DNA from: Blastomussa wellsi
Taxonomy: Eukaryota; Cnidaria; Anthozoa; Scleractinia; Plerogyridae
Reading direction: 5' to 3'
Length of the DNA: 64,000 bases
NCBI GenBank assembly: GCA_947652115.1
Contig: OX393570.1
Location: 15,477,188 to 15,541,187 of the forward strand
Part shown: positions 46,310 through 58,783 of the stretch, piece by piece
How the letters are laid out: every line of letters begins with the position of its first letter
Numbering within the stretch: position 1 is the stretch's first letter
Made by a program: the position numbers and the translations under genes
Notes under the pieces: generated by a model
Databases searched by the model: none
Told to the model about the DNA's origin: nothing
The model's input: only the letters and a program-made list of their open reading frames with translations

Positions 46310-48525
46310 GAGTAACCGTTGGCAATTGAAGTAACAACTAATTTTAAATCTAAGATAAGTAACTAATTTACATTAGAAATACTTTAGATGAAAATATTTG
46401 CATATAAAAACATACACACAAAACTGGTAAAAGAACGAAAAAATGTTAGAGATGACGCTTTTAAATCATCGAAAAAGGCCGCGGAGAAATGAAACTATTT
46501 TTCATGATACCTGGAAGGACCTCTTTCAAAATAGAGTGAGATTTTCTTAATACCAATTAAATGTGGTCTTTACACCGTCAAATGACAAATACTTTTGAAC
46601 CAATTGAAACTAATATCTTCCCAGGGAAGAGCATAAACATGTTTCCAAGCAACATTACTATCCGTTACTGTGATCTAAAGATAGCTTTTATTATCATTAC
46701 ATTTGATATCAAACTAACATCAACCTTACTTCAACTATTTCTTCATAGAAAGAAGTTCGGTACAATTATCAGAAATTCTAAACGATCTCAACAAAATATA
46801 CAACAGTATGAATTATAGTATTTAATCAACAAGAAACAAGACATCTGATTGCTGGAATAGCAAATGTAAATGAAGCAATCTCTTCTGTCTTAGCGATTCG
46901 TCAAAATAAAAGCTTTAATCTGACTAGTTTATGTTATATTTTAACATTAGTTAGTTCTCAATCTTAATTTATTTAAATTATATACCTTCAAAAGGCTTTT
47001 ATAATTTCGTATTTCTGTAAACTAGCTTTTTAGCTAAGCGTCCTGACCACGTTAAATATATTGATTGATTATTGATCGATTGATATGCCAAATATCTGAA
47101 ACCAATTATTTAGCTACGATAAAAAGGAAGAACGACTTCTTTGTAATAGCCCGCAAGGGCATATTTATCGATTTATAATGTAGTCACATACATATGGAAA
47201 GAACATTTTCAAAAAAAAAAAAAACTAACTGCTAAGTGCAACTGGTTATACAATTACTAAATCAGCCACTCGAAATTTCTAAACTGTTACCATCTGCATT
47301 ATAGTTGGGAAGTGAAAATTACTGTCGAGCCGACCTAGAAATAAAATCATTAGAAATAAAATTATACCACTTGGCTTTCACGTAACATCTTTGTATGAAG
47401 CTTCTGTGACTAGAAATTTAAAATGTTTCTAATGCTATACAAGAAGACGCCTTCAAACTGTCGGGCAGTTGCACATGTAGTTAGGAATTTGCATTCAAAC
47501 AAACTGACAGTATTTAGTATTATCATGAAATCAAATCGAAATAGTGGCTCTCTTCCGTTTCGATAAGATTACTGAAAAACCTTCGGGGAGCGACTAAAAA
47601 GACTGTTGAGAGAAACTTCATTTCATTGTTTTCTCTAAAGCTATGGAAAGATAAAGGGGCACTGTCGCGGCTATTTTGCTGTTTTCGGGTCAATTCTTAC
47701 AAACATTTGTGCCTGTTATTCGACAAGAAATTCCATTGCAGAATTATCAAGAAAAATTCGTTTGAAACTCTACCATGAAGAGAAAACCGTTATTTTTTTT
47801 GACGATTTTTTGACAACTTGAAAAATGGCTATTGTTTCAATTTTTATTCCACTTCCATCTTTGTAATAGCATACTTAAATCGCGTATTCTACAGCTATTA
47901 AAATAGTATCAATGTAGCACTACAGTCTTTGGAACCAAAACTAGACCCATTTTAATTTTTTAATGGTTTCTTTTGATGCATAGACACTCGTTAGTGTCTC
48001 TACAATAGCGTGACTGTTATCCTATCAGAAAGACTTTTCGATAAATACATTTAAATGGATCCGTTACTGAGCTCCTGTTTTCCCGTTATACAGCTTCTAT
48101 GGTCTGCAACTAAGACGCAAAAATGTCAAACGTTATGTCAGCAACTTGAGTATAAACAGATTGCAGATTGAACAAAAACATGCAAACAAGAGAAAGAAAG
48201 TTTCATAAGCGAAAAACTGTTTACAAGATCCTCCAGTAAACATAACTGCTAATGAGAAACAAAATAGTATTACATGCTAATCAGGGCGTTGGCATTTTAA
48301 GTACAAGTTCCGGTGGTGTTTTTCATCATTAGTTTTCACTGTCTAGTGGAGGGGCACACGGTTGGGGGAAAGGGGGCGGTATACGGGGGTCGGGTAGGGG
48401 AAAGGAGGTGGAAGCCCGAGAGAATAGGGAGGGGGATTCCGAAGGTGGTTGTAACCGGGGAAAATTGGAAAAAGATGTTTAATATGTCTTTCTCATTGCA
48501 TCATCTAACCCTTTAAATGGGTTTA

Positions 48526-48632
48526 CCTCGGTGTAAGAACCTGTGACTTTCTGTATGTTTAGAGGTTCTTTGTTGTCTTGTTCGTTCTTTGTTTTAAGTC
48601 ACTGGTGAGTTTAACAGGTTCTTACACCGAGG
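48526..48632. mobile_element. MITE with CCTCGGTGTAAGAACCTGT ends (U1)
   Basis: A 107-bp element with exact 19-base inverted ends. An identical copy in U2 is at 52414-52520, and a related end occurs near 40850-40866. It lies just downstream of the CHAT stop codon. Confidence 0.75.
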
Positions 48633-48672
48633 ATGAGCCCTTTAAATAGGATCTACTTACAATGAAGCACGT

Positions 48673-49718
48673 CTAATCGCCTTTGTCTAAGTCCAGTATG
48701 ACGTCATCACCGATGAGTACAAATGGCGCCCAATACTTCACTTCGCTAAACTCGTCAGAATCTCTCATGCACTTCATGGCTCGATTCAGAGCTTCACTGG
48801 CACTTCTCCTTTTTGCAAGGTGCGAATAGAAACTCTTCATGAACTCCAGAGTGGCCTCGTCATCAATCGCCCACAGGGACACCAGGACAGAACGAGCACC
48901 GGCACCCAAAAATGCCCGTGCAATACCAACCACCCCCTCAGCCTTAATCTCACCACGACCACTATGACAGCAACTTAAAACAACCAGCCTTGCTCGTAAT
49001 TGAACCCTCAGCACATCTTTCATTGTTAAAAGGAAGTCTTCCTCGACTGGGATCTCGGATGCTCGTGTAGTGTTTGGTGCCAAAGCAATTTCCCCTGTTT
49101 CCATACGACCATGCGCTGCAATGTGCACTAAAGCAACTGAAGGGAGTCTTCTTAAGACTTCTTCTTTCGTTGGCTCTTTTCCGGTGAGAGGTGCAATGTG
49201 GAGTATTTCTCCAATCATTTCTACTTCCGCTTTTGCACTTGGCAGCTGATAGAGCTTTTCCCCATTAAAACGAACTTCCTCTACACACGGATCACCGACG
49301 AGCAGTGCCCCAGACTTCTTGTGGTAATCTGCTGAACAATCTGTGATCAATTTCAAGCTACTAAGGGAAGGAATTACTCGAATTTTGAAAGACTCGCACA
49401 GGTATTTTGAGTTAGAATCCAGGAATGCAGCATAAGGGGCCAAGCACAATGGTCCTTCAGGAACAAATATCAGTTCATTGCCATGAAGCAAGTCGCAGAT
49501 GGGGCCAACGATGACATCATACAATGCTCTCAAAGGATTGGTATTTAAGTAGGTCGGCTGGGGTATGGTTTGAGGGCTCATCTTTTTTGACAAGGAGAAT
49601 TCCTCGATCTTCCTATCCAATGAACGATCCTCGCATTTCACACCCTCTTGCACACTATACTTTTTATGGGCATAGTTGATTAAAGACTCGATAAAAGTTG
49701 CCGCCGCATCTTCCGAAC
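48673..49718 (-). pseudogene. Headless CHAT-domain copy in duplicated unit
   Basis: A copy of the last 348 codons of the TPR-CHAT gene, open from the duplication joint at 49718 to the stop at 48673. It keeps the CHAT dyad (HIAAHG and [10 protein letters not shown]) and differs from the parent by about one residue (VEMIGE for VKMIGE). All TPR repeats and the linker start are missing. There is no ATG near the front; the first methionine is internal. Without a promoter or a spliced leader it is probably a pseudogene. Yet the frame has no disabling change, which fits a very recent origin. Confidence 0.8.
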
Positions 49719-50155
49719 GTGTGCCGAGTCGTATTCGAGCGAATTCTGGCCCGAATATTTGGCTTTTCGCGCAGTGAAATTTGCCAAGTCACAACAAACC
49801 ATCCGCACTTGTAAAGTGTTAGTGATGACAGAAAATGTCCGTTTTCATGGTGCGCTTGCGTCAACTGAAAAAAGAAATGGTTTTGAATATGCAGGAATAG
49901 GGTCAAATTTCATAAATAGTCCTGACAGATACATTCGCAGCTCTAAACAATTGTTCAATAAACGCATCTAAAATGCAGAAACTTCAATCCGTCCATACAG
50001 TATTAAAAAGGGACCTTTAATGAACACAACTTGGCTCTAAGATCTATAAAAGAACAGACTTGGCTATACATATATTGATATGAAATAACAAGCAAACTGC
50101 GGTGATAAACATTATGAGCAAACGCATTGCTGGAGAAAAAAATATATTTTAACTT

Positions 50156-50187
50156 GACGTTTCGTATGTTTCTACATACATCTTCAG
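50156..50187 (-). repeat. Hammerhead-like hairpin, Penelope-type (U2)
   Basis: Duplicate of 46278-46309 with the same CTGAAGA, stem and GAAACGTC. Confidence 0.5.
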
Positions 50188-52413
50188 GAGTAACCGTTGG
50201 CAATTGAAGTAACAACTAATTTTAAATCTAAGATAAGTAACTAATTTACATTAGAAAAACTATAGATGAAAATATTTGCATATAAAAACAAACCCACAAA
50301 ACTGGTAAAAGAACGAAAAAATGTTAGAGATGACGCTTTTAAAGCATCGAAAAAGGCCGCGGAGAAATGAAACTATTTTTCATGATACCTGGAAGGACCT
50401 CTTTCAAAATAGAGTGGGATTTTCTTGATACCAATTAAATGTGGTCTTTACACCCTCAAATGACAAATACTTTTGAACCAATTGAAACTAATATCTTCCC
50501 AGGGAAGAGCATAAACATGTTTCCAAGCAACATTACTAACTGTTACTGTGATCTAAAGATAGTTTTTATTATCATTACATTTGATATCAAACTAACATCA
50601 ACCTTACTTCAACTATTTCTTCATAGAAAGAAGTTCGGTAGAATTATCAGAAATTCAAACAATCTCAACAAAATATACAACAGTATGAATTATAGTATTT
50701 AATCAACAAGAAACAAGACATCTGATTGCTGGAATAGCAAATGTAAATGAAGCAATCTCTTCTGTCTTAGCGATACGTCAAAATTAAAGCTTAATAAATG
50801 CTTTAATCTGACTAATTTATGTTATATTTTAACATTAGTTAGTTCTCAATCTTAATTTATTTAAATTATATACCTTCAAAAGGCTTTTATAATTTCTTTT
50901 TTCTGTAAACTAGCTTTTTAGCTAAGCGTACTGACCACGTTAAATATATTGATTGATTATTGATCGATTGATATGCCAAATATCTGAAACCAATTATTTA
51001 GCTACGATGAAAAGGAAGAACGACTTCTTTGTAATAGCCCGCAAGGGCATATTTATCGATTTATAATGTAGTCACATACATATGGAAAGAACATTTTCAA
51101 AAAAAAAAAAAACTAACTGCTAAGTGCAACTGGTTATACAATTACTAAATCAGCCACTCGAAATTTCTAAACTGTTACCATCTGCATTATAGTTGGGAAG
51201 TGAAAATTACTGTCGAGCCGACCTAGAAATAAAATCATTAGAAATAAAATTATACCACTTGGCTTTCACGTAACATCTTTGTATGAAGCTTCTGTGACTA
51301 GAAATTTAAAATGTTTCTAATGCTATACAAGAAGACGCCTTCAAACTGTCGGGCAGTTGCACATGTAGTTAGGAATTTGCATTCAAACAAACTGACAGTA
51401 TTTAGTATTATCATGAAATCAAATCGAAATAGTGGCTCTCTTCCGTTTCGATAAGATTACTGAAAAACCTTCGGGGAGCGACTAAAAAGACTGTTGAGAG
51501 AAACTTCATTTCATTGTTTTCTCTAAAGCTATGGAAAGATAAAGGGGCACTGTCGCGGCTATTTTGCTGTTTTCGGGTCAATTCTTACAAACATTTGTGC
51601 CTGTTATTCGACAAGAAATTCCATTGCAGAATTATCAAGAAAAATTCGTTTGAAACTCTACCATGAAGAGAAAACCGTTATTTTTTTTGACGATTTTTTG
51701 ACAACTTGAAAAATGGCTATTGTTTCAATTTTTATTCCACTTCCATCTTTGTAATAGCATACTTAAATCGCGTATTCTACAGCTATTAAAATAGTATCAA
51801 TGTAGCACTACAGTCTTTGGAACCAAAACTAGACCCATTTTAATTTTTTAATGGTTTCTTTTGATGCATAGACACTCGTTAGTGTCTCTACAATAGCGTG
51901 ACTGTTATCCTATCAGAAAGACTTTTCGATAAATACATTTAAATGGATCCGTTACTGAGCTCCTGTTTTCCCGTTATACAGCTTCTATGGTCTGCAACTA
52001 AGACGCAAAAATGTCAAACGTTATGTCAGCAACTTGAGTATAAACAGATTGCAGATTGAACAAAAACATGCAAACAAGAGAAAGAAAGTTTCATAAGCGA
52101 AAAACTGTTTACAAGATCCTCCAGTAAACATAACTGCTAATGAGAAACAAAATAGTATTACATGCTAATCAGGGCGTTGGCATTTTAAGTACAAGTTCCG
52201 GTGGTGTTTTTCATCATTAGTTTTCACTGTCTAGTGGAGGGGCACACGGTTGGGGGAAAGGGGGCGGTATACGGGGGTCGGGTAGGGGAAAGGAGGTGGA
52301 AGCCCGAGAGAATAGGGAGGGGGATTCCGAAGGTGGTTGTAACCGGGGAAAATTGGAAAAAGATGTTTAATATGTCTTTCTCATTGCATCATCTAACCCT
52401 TTAAATGGGTTTA

Positions 52414-52520
52414 CCTCGGTGTAAGAACCTGTGACTTTCTGTATGTTTAGAGGTTCTTTGTTGTCTTGTTCGTTCTTTGTTTTAAGTCACTGGTGAGTTT
52501 AACAGGTTCTTACACCGAGG
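52414..52520. mobile_element. MITE with CCTCGGTGTAAGAACCTGT ends (U2)
   Basis: Identical to 48526-48632 and placed 41 bp beyond the TPR-CHAT stop codon, so it lies in the 3' UTR or the first intron after the stop. Confidence 0.75.
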
Positions 52521-52560
52521 ATGAGCCCTTTAAATAGGATCTACTTACAATGAAGCACGT

Positions 52561-55500
52561 CTAATCGCCTTTGTCTAAGTCCAGTATGACGTCATCACCG
52601 ATGAGTACAAATGGCGCCCAATACTTCACTTCGCTAAACTCGTCAGAATCTCTCATGCACTTCATGGCTCGATTCAGAGCTTCACTGGCACTTCTCCTTT
52701 TTGCAAGGTGCGAATAGAAACTCTTCATGAACTCCAGAGTGGCCTCGTCATCAATCGCCCACAGGGACACCAGGACAGAACGAGCACCGGCACCCAAAAA
52801 TGCCCGTGCAATACCAACCACCCCCTCAGCCTTAATCTCACCACGACCACTATGACAGCAACTTAGAACAACCAGCCTTGCTCGTAATTGAACCCTCAGC
52901 ACATCTTTCATTGTTAAAAGGAAGTCTTCCTCGACTGGGATCTCGGATGCTCGTGTAGTGTTTGGTGCCAAAGCAATTTCCCCTGTTTCCATACGACCAT
53001 GCGCTGCAATGTGCACTAAAGCAACTGAAGGGAGTCTTCTTAAGACTTCTTCTTTCGTTGGCTCTTTTCCGGTGAGAGGTGCAATGTGGAGTATTTCTCC
53101 AATCATTTTTACTTCCGCTTTTGCACTTGGCAGCTGATAGAGCTTTTCCCCATTAAAACGAACTTCCTCTACACACGGATCACCGACGAGCAGTGCCCCA
53201 GACTTCTTGTGGTAATCTGCTGAACAATCTGTGATCAATTTCAAGCTACTAAGGGAAGGAATTACTCGAATTTTGAAAGACTCGCACAGGTATTTTGAGT
53301 TAGAATCCAGGAATGCAGCATAAGGGGCCAAGCACAATGGTCCTTCAGGAACAAATATCAGTTCATTGCCATGAAGCAAGTCGCAGATGGGGCCAACGAT
53401 GACATCATACAATGCTCTCAAAGGATTGGTATTTAAGTAGGTCGGCTGGGGTATGGTTTGAGGGCTCATCTTTTTTGACAAGGAGAATTCCTCGATCTTC
53501 CTATCCAATGAACGATCCTCGCATTTCACACCCTCTTGCACACTATACTTTTTATGGGCATAGTTGATTAAAGACTCGATAAAAGTTGCCGCCGCATCTT
53601 CCGAACTATTATTGCCAATTTGTTTTCTTCTCAACTGAACCTCTGTTCCGTTTTGAATAATCCAGAAAATAATCTCTTCTTTAGCAACTGCCATGAAAAC
53701 AGTATTCGATGGGAAGCACCTAAATGTGTCAAGTCTTGTTTCTTCCGTTTTATGAGCTGTTGTAGTCGAATATTTTGAATTCATAAGGTCTTGCAATGCT
53801 TGTGCACGTCCTTGTTCAGCGGAAAACAGAGCCTCGACTACTTCGCCTTGCGTTAGCAATAGACGCCATAAACAAGTGTAAGCATTATTGTGCATGTTGC
53901 GGTAGCCAATTTTCCATTCATCTTTAAACAAAAGATCACGTCTAACATTATTTAAGATTCTCACACTAGAATTATAGCAAACAAGAGCTTCATTTGGCGA
54001 GCCTGCTAATTCACAGGTTTGACCAAGGTTATAAAACGAAGCAGCCTCTCCAGCTCTGTCTCCTACTTCATTGGCAATTCTTGAATGACGTTCATGATAC
54101 TCGATAGCTTTTTTGAAATCTCCCAGACTACAATAAGCGATGCCAAGATTGCCATAGGACTTTCCTTCTCCAGCTCTGTTTCCTACTTCACTGGCAATTT
54201 TTAAACCACGTTCATGGCACTCGATAGCTTTTTCGAAATCTCTCAGACTGCAATAAGCGATGCCAAGATTACCATACGACTTTCCTTCTCCAGCTCTGTT
54301 TCCTACTTCACCGGCAATTTTTAAATCACGTTCATGGTACTCGATAGCTTTTTCGAAATCTCCCAGACTGTCAAAGGCAATGCCAAGATTACCATAGGAC
54401 TTTCCTTCCCCAGCTCTGTCTCCTACTTGTTTGGTAATTTTTAAATGACGTTCATGGTACTCGATAGCTTTTTTGAAATCTCCCAGACTGCGATAAGTGT
54501 TGCCAAGATTACAATAGGAGTTTCCTTCCCCAACTCTATCTCCTACTTCTTTGGCAATTTTTAAACAACGTTCATGGTACTCGATAGCTCTTTTGAAATC
54601 TCCCACACTGTCGTAAGCGTTGCCAAGATTACCATAGGACTTTCCTTCCCCAACCCTGTCTCCTACTTCTTTGGCAATTATTAAACGATGTTCATGGCAG
54701 TTGATAGCTTTTTTGAAATCTCCCAGACTGTAATAAGCGTTACCAAGATTACAATAGCACTTTCCTTCCCCAGCCCTGTCTCCTACTTCCTTGGCTATTT
54801 TTAAATAACTTTCATGGTACTCGATTGCTTTTTCGAAATCGCCAAGACTGTAGTAAGCGTTGCCAAGATTACCATAGGACTTTCCTTCCCCAGGTTTGTC
54901 TGCTATTTCTTTGGTAATTTTTAAATGATGTTCATGGTACTCGATAGCTTTTTTGAAATCTCCCAGACTGTCATAAGCGATGCCAAGATTACAATAGGAC
55001 TTTCCTTCCCCAGCCCTGTCTCCTAATTCTGTGGCAATTTTTAAATGATGTTCATGGTAGTTGATAGCTTTTTTGAAATCTCCTAGACAACAAAAAGCGA
55101 TGCCAAGATGACAATAGGCGTTTCCTTCCCCAGCTCTGTCTCCTACTTCTTTGGCAATTTTTAATTTAAGTTGATCGTACTCGATAGCTTGTTTGAAATC
55201 TCCCAGACTGTAATAAGCGTTTCCGAGATTACCATACGACCTTCCTTCCCCAGCTCTGTCTCCTACTTCTTTGGCAATTTTTAAATCACATTCGTGGTAC
55301 TCGATAGCTTTTTTTAAATCTCCCAGACTGGCATAAGCGCAACCAAGATTGCCATACGACCTTGCTTCCCCATCTCTGTCTCCTACTTCTTTGGCAATTT
55401 GTAAATCACGTTGATGGTACTCGATACCACTTTTGAAATCTCCCAGACTGCAATTAGCAATGCCAAGATTACAATAGGATTTTCCTTCCCCAGCTCTGTC

Positions 55501-55998
55501 TCCTTCCTCTTTGGCAATTTTTAAATAACGTTCATGGTACTCGATAGCTTTTACGAAATCTCTCAGACAGGAATAAGCGATGCCAAGATTACAATAGGCG
55601 TTTCCTTCCCCAGGTCTGTCTCCTACTTCTTTGGCAATTTTTAAATGACGTTCGTGGTACTCGATAGCTTTTTTGAAATCTCCCAGACTGCGAGAAGCGA
55701 TGCCAAGATTACAATAGGACTTTCCTTCGCCAGCTCTGTCTCCTACATCTTTGGCAATTTTTAAATCAAGTTGATCGTACTCGATAGCTTTTTTGAAATC
55801 TCCCAGACTGTAATAAGCGTTGCCAAGATTACCATAAGACTTTCCTTCCCCAGCCATGTCACCTACTTTTTTGGCAATTTTTAAATGACACTCGTGGTAC
55901 TCGATAGCTTTTTTGAAATCTCCCAGACTGTGATAAGCGCTGCCAAGAATTAATAGGGACCGTCCTTTTCCAGCCCTATCGTCTACTTCTTTGGCAAG
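52561..55998 (-). CDS. TPR-CHAT protease-like protein (TTC28-like)
   Basis: The large terminal coding exon runs 55998-52561. It follows a good acceptor (T/C-rich tract, CCGCAG) and is in frame from its first base, so the ATG at 55857 is probably internal and upstream exons are missing. The visible 1,145 codons begin [13 protein letters not shown]. About 17 tandem 40-residue TPRs (consensus [20 protein letters not shown], then [20 protein letters not shown]) appear as an exact 120-bp DNA period. A linker with [14 protein letters not shown] follows, then a C-terminal CHAT domain (caspase-like fold). Counting from that ATG, the His is H953 (HIAAHG) and the Cys C1001 (LSCCHSG); both are present, so proteolysis is plausible. 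CHAT with TPRs occurs in animal TTC28 and in bacterial CHAT proteases, including the partner of type III-E Cas effectors. The substrate is unknown. A GTAAGT donor lies 15 nt after the stop, which suggests a 3' UTR intron. Confidence 0.9.
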   Translation of the reverse strand, partial: LAKEVDDRAGKGRSLLILGSAYHSLGDFKKAIEYHECHLKIAKKVGDMAGEGKSYGNLGNAYYSLGDFKKAIEYDQLDLKIAKDVGDRAGEGKSYCNLGIASRSLGDFKKAIEYHERHLKIAKEVGDRPGEGNAYCNLGIAYSCLRDFVKAIEYHERYLKIAKEEGDRAGEGKSYCNLGIANCSLGDFKSGIEYHQRDLQIAKEVGDRDGEARSYGNLGCAYASLGDLKKAIEYHECDLKIAKEVGDRAGEGRSYGNLGNAYYSLGDFKQAIEYDQLKLKIAKEVGDRAGEGNAYCHLGIAFCCLGDFKKAINYHEHHLKIATELGDRAGEGKSYCNLGIAYDSLGDFKKAIEYHEHHLKITKEIADKPGEGKSYGNLGNAYYSLGDFEKAIEYHESYLKIAKEVGDRAGEGKCYCNLGNAYYSLGDFKKAINCHEHRLIIAKEVGDRVGEGKSYGNLGNAYDSVGDFKRAIEYHERCLKIAKEVGDRVGEGNSYCNLGNTYRSLGDFKKAIEYHERHLKITKQVGDRAGEGKSYGNLGIAFDSLGDFEKAIEYHERDLKIAGEVGNRAGEGKSYGNLGIAYCSLRDFEKAIECHERGLKIASEVGNRAGEGKSYGNLGIAYCSLGDFKKAIEYHERHSRIANEVGDRAGEAASFYNLGQTCELAGSPNEALVCYNSSVRILNNVRRDLLFKDEWKIGYRNMHNNAYTCLWRLLLTQGEVVEALFSAEQGRAQALQDLMNSKYSTTTAHKTEETRLDTFRCFPSNTVFMAVAKEEIIFWIIQNGTEVQLRRKQIGNNSSEDAAATFIESLINYAHKKYSVQEGVKCEDRSLDRKIEEFSLSKKMSPQTIPQPTYLNTNPLRALYDVIVGPICDLLHGNELIFVPEGPLCLAPYAAFLDSNSKYLCESFKIRVIPSLSSLKLITDCSADYHKKSGALLVGDPCVEEVRFNGEKLYQLPSAKAEVKMIGEILHIAPLTGKEPTKEEVLRRLPSVALVHIAAHGRMETGEIALAPNTTRASEIPVEEDFLLTMKDVLRVQLRARLVVLSCCHSGRGEIKAEGVVGIARAFLGAGARSVLVSLWAIDDEATLEFMKSFYSHLAKRRSASEALNRAMKCMRDSDEFSEVKYWAPFVLIGDDVILDLDKGD

Positions 55999-56300
55999 CT
56001 GCGGATGAGATTGAGAAAATAATTATTAATGCATTCATTCCGGATTGTAAATTTTCCTCACATGGACAGCAACATCCCAGTCAATCCGGCCTATGGTGTT
56101 TACATATCTCAATTGGTGCGATATGCTAGAATTTGCTCACCCAAATTGGACTTTATAGACAGGCCTCGCAGTCTTTCTTCACGTCTTCATCGCCAAGGCT
56201 TCAACACTACTGCGCTGTTTGTATCTGGAGTCTATAAACGAAATAGTGTCTCCCTCGCCAGTCTCGACGCGTGTTCACTTTTATAAAGATATGTCCCTAG

Positions 56301-56500
56301 NNNNNNNNNNNNNNNNNNNNNNNNNNNNNNNNNNNNNNNNNNNNNNNNNNNNNNNNNNNNNNNNNNNNNNNNNNNNNNNNNNNNNNNNNNNNNNNNNNNN
56401 NNNNNNNNNNNNNNNNNNNNNNNNNNNNNNNNNNNNNNNNNNNNNNNNNNNNNNNNNNNNNNNNNNNNNNNNNNNNNNNNNNNNNNNNNNNNNNNNNNNN
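56301..56500. other. Assembly gap (200 N)
   Basis: Exactly 200 unknown bases, a typical placeholder length. It lies 300 bp upstream of the TPR-CHAT exon and may hide its 5' exon. Confidence 1.
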
Positions 56501-58780
56501 CTTTTTTTCGAAGAAGATGGTTTTTGCGTTTAAATAACCTTGGAAGACATAAGCTTACAGAAACGACACAACGCCAACCTCGTTAAATTTTCTTAAGTGT
56601 ACGATTCCCAAATCACAAATATTGTAATTTATCCCATGTCTTGAAGGATACAGCCAATCAGGAGCCTAGAAAAGCGTTGCATATTCTGCGGTATTCCACG
56701 GGGTATACGTTGTATGACACGAAAGGTTCCCGGCGTTCATCACGGTTGTTTACCATTTACCAAAAAAATCCGGAAATTCCGAATCCTTTGTTTGAAACTT
56801 TATTCTGTTCGAGACATTCACCTGTTGGCTGCACATCAACAGACAAATGGTCAATTCTAGGCGCAGAACGGTTGTCTTCTTGAACTTCTGCGTCATCCCA
56901 GTTTTAAGCTGTGTGAGCCATGTTGATAGTTAGCGGGTATGTGGCGGTAATCTGATCGCCCTTAACTTGACCTTCCTAAGAGGGTAACCCTACCTCGAGC
57001 ATTTACATGGCTTAAACAAACAAAAAAGGTGACTCTCCCAGAAGGATAACCCTTGAAAGCAAATAGGGTTACCCTCCAAGGGTATCCCTACCTCGCATGT
57101 AAACGAAACCGGGAGAAACAATAGACTCTCCTAGGGCTCGAAATTAAAAAAAATCCTTAAGTCCCCATTTGGCCACGAAGTAGTAAAAATAGGCGCCAAA
57201 TGCACATTTTTAGTCGCCAGGTTGTAAAATCAGATAGGGACTAGTTCAAAAGTGTTTAAAATAATGGTGTATGAATTTAATCCAAAAAAGGACTGAATAC
57301 ATAAACATTCGAAAAGAAAAACAAAACAATTTTATTTGTGACCACTAACTGTGTAGCTAACAGAACCTCGAAGGAATCAACATGGCGGATAGCCATGCAT
57401 TACAAAAGACACAAACGATAGGCATACATGACGTACTCACGGGTTGCAATACATTATAGGGCGATTTTTCCGATGTGAGAGAACTTTTCACAGTAAAGGA
57501 TCGAAAAGGGATAAGGATGGATTTACTTCTTATCTTATTTTGAGTGTTTTAGAAGCAAATATGTTCCAATCTAATGGGCCATTTCCGAGTTCTTCTTTTC
57601 TCTTTGTTTCAAAACGAGTCTAAGTGCGAAACTATTCATATGGAAATAAGCGTGTTTGCATGAGAATGAAGATGCAGGTAAAACACATTTTCAGACCTTT
57701 TCACCTGAATGGTTTTGCACGTAGACTCGTTTTGACACTGAGGCAAAAGAGAACTCGGAAATGGCCTATTTTCTGGAAGGACACAATGTCTGAGAAAATT
57801 ACCGTTATTCATCGTCATCACAAAGAAATGTAGTCGCCATTTTGACGACTAAACCATTTTTTTTGGGCGATGTAGCAGCTTTCCTAACATATAATGTGAT
57901 TGCTTTGATACCCTAGCCCTAAACAAAAGACTCAACAATTGAAAACAATAGAAGCTGCTTACAATAACAAACAAAAGTAGTTTTGGATAGCTGCTACACT
58001 ACTCTTTTTTTTTTAGTCGCCAAGGATGAAATGTTAGTCGCATTGGCGACCGTATTGGTAAACACACCCTAAACTTTAGTGTAGTATTACGCGGCACACA
58101 GGGAGGCGAATATAATCATTAATTTTTTAATTAGGGCCCATTTACTTGGAAACAAAAAAAATCATCCGGTTATAAGCCTCCCCGGATATAAGCCCCCTCA
58201 AGTTGTCCTTGTTTTCTTAATATTGAGGACTCTCGCTGAACCCTACACTTCTTCAGGAAAGATTGCGGAACAATAACTTTATAATTACACTGTCCATCAT
58301 GGTATTAAAATATTGCTCATTAGAGCAAATTTTCAATGTTTTACAGTAGATTGCATTACTGTGCATAGCATGTCATCTACAGGCATCAACATAACGCAGG
58401 ATTAAAGAGCTCTGTTAGTGTACATGGTTTATTCGAGTTTTACGGTATGCGATCTTAACATTGATTTGGATCGTGACGTCACAAAATTATTCTGGCTCGC
58501 ACACGTCATCGTTATGAATATAGGTCCAAGGTCCAAAGCAGAAAATGTTTCTACCTAAATTCAGTGTTAATTCTGCCAGCAAGCACATCGAAAAATATGA
58601 TGGAAGTCGAAAGCTAAGGTTGAAGGAACATTAGTCAATTGAGTTTACACTGCAGTCATGTTTGATTCGAAGAAACTGAATATTCAACAGTCTTCAATGA
58701 GACTGAAGCAAATATTGAACTTATTAAAGCATTTTTGATTGTAATTTAGCATTTGAACATTTTATTCATCAATCAGAATT
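56501..58780. other. Unassigned DNA with repeat fragments
   Basis: No gene supported. 56960-57110 has AGGGTAACCCT and paired CTACCTCG/CATGTAAACG words typical of a hairpin MITE. 57130-57240 and 57830-58060 hold GGGCTCGAAATT and TAGTCGCCA/TGGCGAC segments of the same repeat group as 1230-1310 and 20130-20519. Confidence 0.4.
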
Positions 58781-58783
58781 TAA

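Larger units (their letters stand above)
45843..49717. repeat. Tandem duplication, proximal unit U1
   Basis: Almost the same sequence as 49718-53606, in direct orientation, with only scattered base changes and a few small indels (offset 3875 at the left, 3888 at the right). It carries about 2.8 kb of 3' flank plus the CHAT-encoding end of the TPR-CHAT gene. The joint is at about 49718. Confidence 0.93.
49718..53606. repeat. Tandem duplication, distal unit U2
   Basis: Partner of 45843-49717. Its right part is the authentic 3' coding end of the TPR-CHAT gene (53606-52561), which shows that U2 holds the original context and U1 the copy of that coding segment. Confidence 0.93.

Noticed and set aside
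48313..48516. 67-codon ORF repeated exactly at 52201-52404
   Set aside because: Identity is explained by the tandem duplication and not by selection; G-rich low complexity.
49664..49906. 80-codon minus-strand ORF across the duplication joint
   Set aside because: Frame-shifted relative to CHAT; a chance frame that also appears at 45801-46031.
52561..55998. Bacterial contamination or recent horizontal transfer as source of TPR-CHAT
   Set aside because: The exon starts at a eukaryotic acceptor, is flanked by the same coral-type repeats, and TPR-CHAT is an established animal architecture. Remote ancestry is not excluded.
54040..55998. 120-bp periodic repeats as a CRISPR-like array
   Set aside because: The period is coding: 40-residue TPRs in an open frame, with no spacer pattern.
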